From positions 29,062,626 to 29,126,625 of the forward strand of contig NC_034412.1 in the NCBI RefSeq assembly GCF_002078875.1: a stretch of 64,000 bases of DNA. Direction: 5' to 3'. The translations under genes and the position numbers were made by a program. Every line of letters starts with the position of its first letter. The first letter of the stretch is position 1. Under the pieces are notes generated by a model that saw nothing but the letters and a program-made list of their open reading frames with translations, was not told the origin of the DNA and made no database searches. This document shows positions 61,610-64,000 of the stretch, piece after piece. The stretch is from Numida meleagris (Eukaryota > Chordata > Aves > Galliformes > Numididae).

Positions 61610-64000
61610 TTACTGACTGCACTCCCCCAGCATCAAATTCCCTTTTGGTACACACTGAACATCCCCATTCTTCTGCATCACCCACCGAGTAGACCCAGGT
61701 CCCTGGGCAAAAACAGTGCCACGGAGAGGTTTGCCCTTTCCAGAAGCTGGAAAGACCCAAACTGCTTTTCCCAACATGCTCTTTACATGTACTACAGGGA
61801 CCTTATCTCCCTCTACATTATGTAGAAAACTGGATTGAGCAGGACCATCACGATTGATTGATCCTCGAGTACTGACCAACCAGGTGGCTTCTGCCAAATA
61901 CTTCTCCCAATGCTTAAATGTTCCGCCACCCATTGCTTTCAACACAGTTTTTAACAATCCATTGTATCGTTCAATTTTACCAGAAGCTGGTGCATGATAG
62001 GGGATATGATAAATCCACTCAATGCCATGATCTTTGGCCCAAGTATTTACAAGAGAATTTTTGAAATGAGTCCCATTATCTGACTCAATTCTTTCTGGAG
62101 TGCCCTGTTGCCAAAGGACTTGTTTCTCAAGGCCTAATATGGTATTTTGGGCAGTAGCATGGGGTACTGCATATGTTTCGAGCCACCCAGTGGTTGCCTC
62201 CACCATGGTAAGCACGTAATGCTTACCATTGCGGCTTTGTGGCAAGGTGATATAATCAACCTGCCACGCCTCCCCATATTTATACTTTTGCCATCGCCCT
62301 TTCCCCCAAAGAGGTTTCATCCTCTTTGCTTGTTTAATTGTGGTGCAAGTTTCACAGTCATGAATAACCTGTGCAATAGTGTCCATAGTTAAGTCCACCC
62401 CTCGGTCTCTAGCCCACTTGTATGTTGCATCTCTTCCTTGATGGCCCGAGGTCTCATGGGCCCAGCGAGCTAGAAATAACTCACTCTTGTGTTGCCAGTC
62501 CAAGTCCATTTGAGCCACCCTAATTTTGGAGGCTCGGTCTGCCTGTTGGTTATTTTGTTGTTCTTCAGTAGCCAAACTCTTGGGCACATGAGCATCTACA
62601 TGACGCACCTTCACAACCTTATTCTTAATTCGGGCAGCAATGTCTTTCCACAGTTCAGCAGCCCAAATAGGTTTACCCCTTCGTTGCCAGTTATTTTGTT
62701 CCCACTGCTGTAACCACCCCCATAAGGCATTTGCCACCATCCATGAGTCGGTATAGAGATAAAGCACTGGCCACCTCTCCCGTTCAGCAACATCTAAGGC
62801 CAGCTGGACAGCCTTTACCTCTGCAAATTGGCTTGATTCTCCTTTTCCTTCAGTGGCCTCTGCAACCTGTCGTGTAGGGCTCCACACCACGGATTTCCAT
62901 CTGCGATGCTTCCCTACAATACGACATGATCCATCTGTGAACAGGGCATATTTCTTTTCATTTTCTGATAATTCACTGTATGGTGGGGCCTCTTTGGCAT
63001 GTGATACCTCCTCTGCTGGTGATGTTCCAAACTTTTTACCTTCAGGCCAGTCCATGATCACCTCTAAAATTCCTGGACGACTGAGGTTCCCCATCCGAGC
63101 TCGTTGTGTAATCAACGCAACCCACTTACTCCAAGTGGCATCAGTAGCATGATGGGTGGAGGGAACCTTTCCCTTAAACATCCAGTTGAGCACTGGCAGT
63201 CGAGGTGCTAGGAGGAGCTGCGTTTCAGTTCCAATTACTTCGGAAGCAGCTCGAACCCCCTCATATGCGGCTAAGATCTCCTTCTCAGTTGGAGTGTAGC
63301 GCTCCACAGACCCCTTGTAGGCTCGACTCCAGAATCCCAGGGGTCGACCTCGGGTCTCTCCTGAGGCTCTTTGCCACAAACTCCAAGTGGGACCTTTCTC
63401 TCCAGCAGCAGTGTAGAGGATGTTCTTAACATCCTGTCCCGTCCGTACTGGCCCCAGGGCCACGGCACGGGCTATCTCCTGTTTAATCTGCTCAAAAGCC
63501 TGCTGCTGCTCAGGACCCCACGTAAAGTGATTCTTCTTCTGCGTCACCTGATAAAGGGGGCTCACAATGAGGCTATAGTTTGGAACATGCATTCTCCAAA
63601 AGCCCACTACGCCCAGGAAAGATTGCGTCTCTTTCTTATTAGTAGGTGGAGACATGGCAGTGATTTTGTCGACCACACCCATTGGGATTTGGCGACGTTC
63701 ATCTTGCCACTTAATACCTAGGAACTGAATTTCCTGTGCAGGCCCTTTCACTTTACTTCGCTTAATAGCAAAACCAGCTCGCAGGAGGATCTGGATTATT
63801 TGCTCTCCTTTCTTGAAAACTTCCTTTGCTGTATCACCCCACACAACAATGTTATCAATGTACTGTAGGTGCTCAGGAGTACCACCCTGTTCCAGTGCAG
63901 TTTGGATCAGCCCATGGCAAATGGTTGGGCTGTGTTTCCACCCCTGGGGCAAACGGTTCCAGGTATACTGAACGCCCCTCCAGGTGAAAGCAAACTGTGG
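61610..64000 (-). CDS. pol: Endogenous retrovirus pol (RT partial, RNase H, integrase), open to window edge
   Basis: An uninterrupted minus-strand frame of 796 codons enters from the right edge (no start in the window; the first in-frame TTG at 63952 is not a start) and stops at 61610. Counting residues from the edge: LPQGWKHSP near 17-25; the reverse transcriptase catalytic box YIDN at 47-50, where the family has two Asp; a thumb/connection region; RNase H with FTDGS (Asp356), AEVKA (Glu394), YTDS (Asp418) and QQADRAS (Asp488); integrase zinc finger His515, His520, Cys549, Cys552; integrase catalytic Asp582, Asp641, Glu677 (35 residues between the last two, the DD35E arrangement); then a C-terminal DNA-binding region. 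The order, the lack of env and the 5-bp duplication of a related LTR point to an ERV-L-like element. The Asn in YIDN should abolish reverse transcription although RNase H and integrase look intact. Confidence 0.93.
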   Translation of the reverse strand, partial: PQFAFTWRGVQYTWNRLPQGWKHSPTICHGLIQTALEQGGTPEHLQYIDNIVVWGDTAKEVFKKGEQIIQILLRAGFAIKRSKVKGPAQEIQFLGIKWQDERRQIPMGVVDKITAMSPPTNKKETQSFLGVVGFWRMHVPNYSLIVSPLYQVTQKKNHFTWGPEQQQAFEQIKQEIARAVALGPVRTGQDVKNILYTAAGEKGPTWSLWQRASGETRGRPLGFWSRAYKGSVERYTPTEKEILAAYEGVRAASEVIGTETQLLLAPRLPVLNWMFKGKVPSTHHATDATWSKWVALITQRARMGNLSRPGILEVIMDWPEGKKFGTSPAEEVSHAKEAPPYSELSENEKKYALFTDGSCRIVGKHRRWKSVVWSPTRQVAEATEGKGESSQFAEVKAVQLALDVAERERWPVLYLYTDSWMVANALWGWLQQWEQNNWQRRGKPIWAAELWKDIAARIKNKVVKVRHVDAHVPKSLATEEQQNNQQADRASKIRVAQMDLDWQHKSELFLARWAHETSGHQGRDATYKWARDRGVDLTMDTIAQVIHDCETCTTIKQAKRMKPLWGKGRWQKYKYGEAWQVDYITLPQSRNGKHYVLTMVEATTGWLETYAVPHATAQNTILGLEKQVLWQQGTPERIESDNGTHFKNSLVNTWAKDHGIEWIYHIPYHAPASGKIERYNGLLKTVLKAMGGGTFKHWEKYLAEATWLVSTRGSINRDGPAQSSFLHNVEGDKVPVVHVKSMLGKAVWVFPASGKGKPLRGTVFAQGPGSTRWVMQKNGDVQCVPKGNLMLGECSQ

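Noticed and set aside
63950..63952. Apparent start codon of the pol frame
   Set aside because: The codon is TTG inside conserved reverse transcriptase sequence, and the frame stays open upstream to the window edge, so this is not a start.
1..64000. CRISPR array, operon, phage-defence or biosynthetic cluster
   Set aside because: The sequence is a vertebrate intron with retroelements. No spaced direct repeats, ribosome binding sites or gene clusters are present.

Overview
The window is nuclear DNA from a bird. It is AT-rich and intron-like. It carries nine recognisable pieces of the CR1 non-LTR retrotransposon, several ending in the CR1 3' end (ATTCTATGATTCTATG type), one deleted mariner-type DNA transposon, and three LTRs of one avian ERV-L-like family. 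A chicken-like or other galliform genome is plausible, but I cannot fix the species. There is no prokaryotic, CRISPR, rRNA or tRNA content.

The one host gene I can support is SPOCK3 (testican-3), on the plus strand. A 46-nt exon at 48978-49023 encodes DDYFRTWSPGKPFDQ plus the first base of the next codon. It has a good polypyrimidine tract and AG upstream and a consensus GTAAGA donor downstream. At 48872-48880, 97 nt upstream, a 9-nt segment GAA GTA GAG (Glu-Val-Glu) sits between a strong acceptor and a GT. It matches the extra EVE tripeptide that testican-3 has and testican-1 lacks, so it is probably an alternatively used microexon. The rest of the window is then SPOCK3 intron: about 49 kb upstream and 15 kb downstream.

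Layout. 1-21.36 kb: AT-rich intron almost free of recognisable transposons (one old CR1 scrap at 2.6 kb), with simple repeats, a long AT-rich hairpin at 17.3 kb and a CTCF-like site at 19.16 kb. 21.36-36.8 kb: CR1-rich, with six CR1 pieces of 2.7 kb, 1.2 kb, 0.37 kb, 0.7 kb and two short ones. 37.96 kb: a perfect 26-bp palindrome. 39.6-40.1 kb: a minus-strand solo LTR lacking one end. 40.1-48.9 kb: intron. 48.87-49.02 kb: SPOCK3 exons. 49.8-50.4 kb: a plus-strand solo LTR with a perfect 5-bp target duplication. 50.39-53.4 kb: a CR1 retaining parts of ORF1, endonuclease and reverse transcriptase. 57.0-57.6 kb: a mariner-derived element. 59.7-60.6 kb: a plus-strand CR1. 60.98-64.0 kb: the 3' part of a minus-strand endogenous retrovirus (3' LTR, polypurine tract, uninterrupted pol ORF running off the window edge) with no env gene between pol and the LTR. 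Its reverse transcriptase active site reads YIDN.

Nothing here looks like a new multi-gene system. The best leads are the SPOCK3 microexon, the env-less young provirus, the solo LTR 800 bp downstream of the exon in the sense direction, and the hairpin and palindrome.
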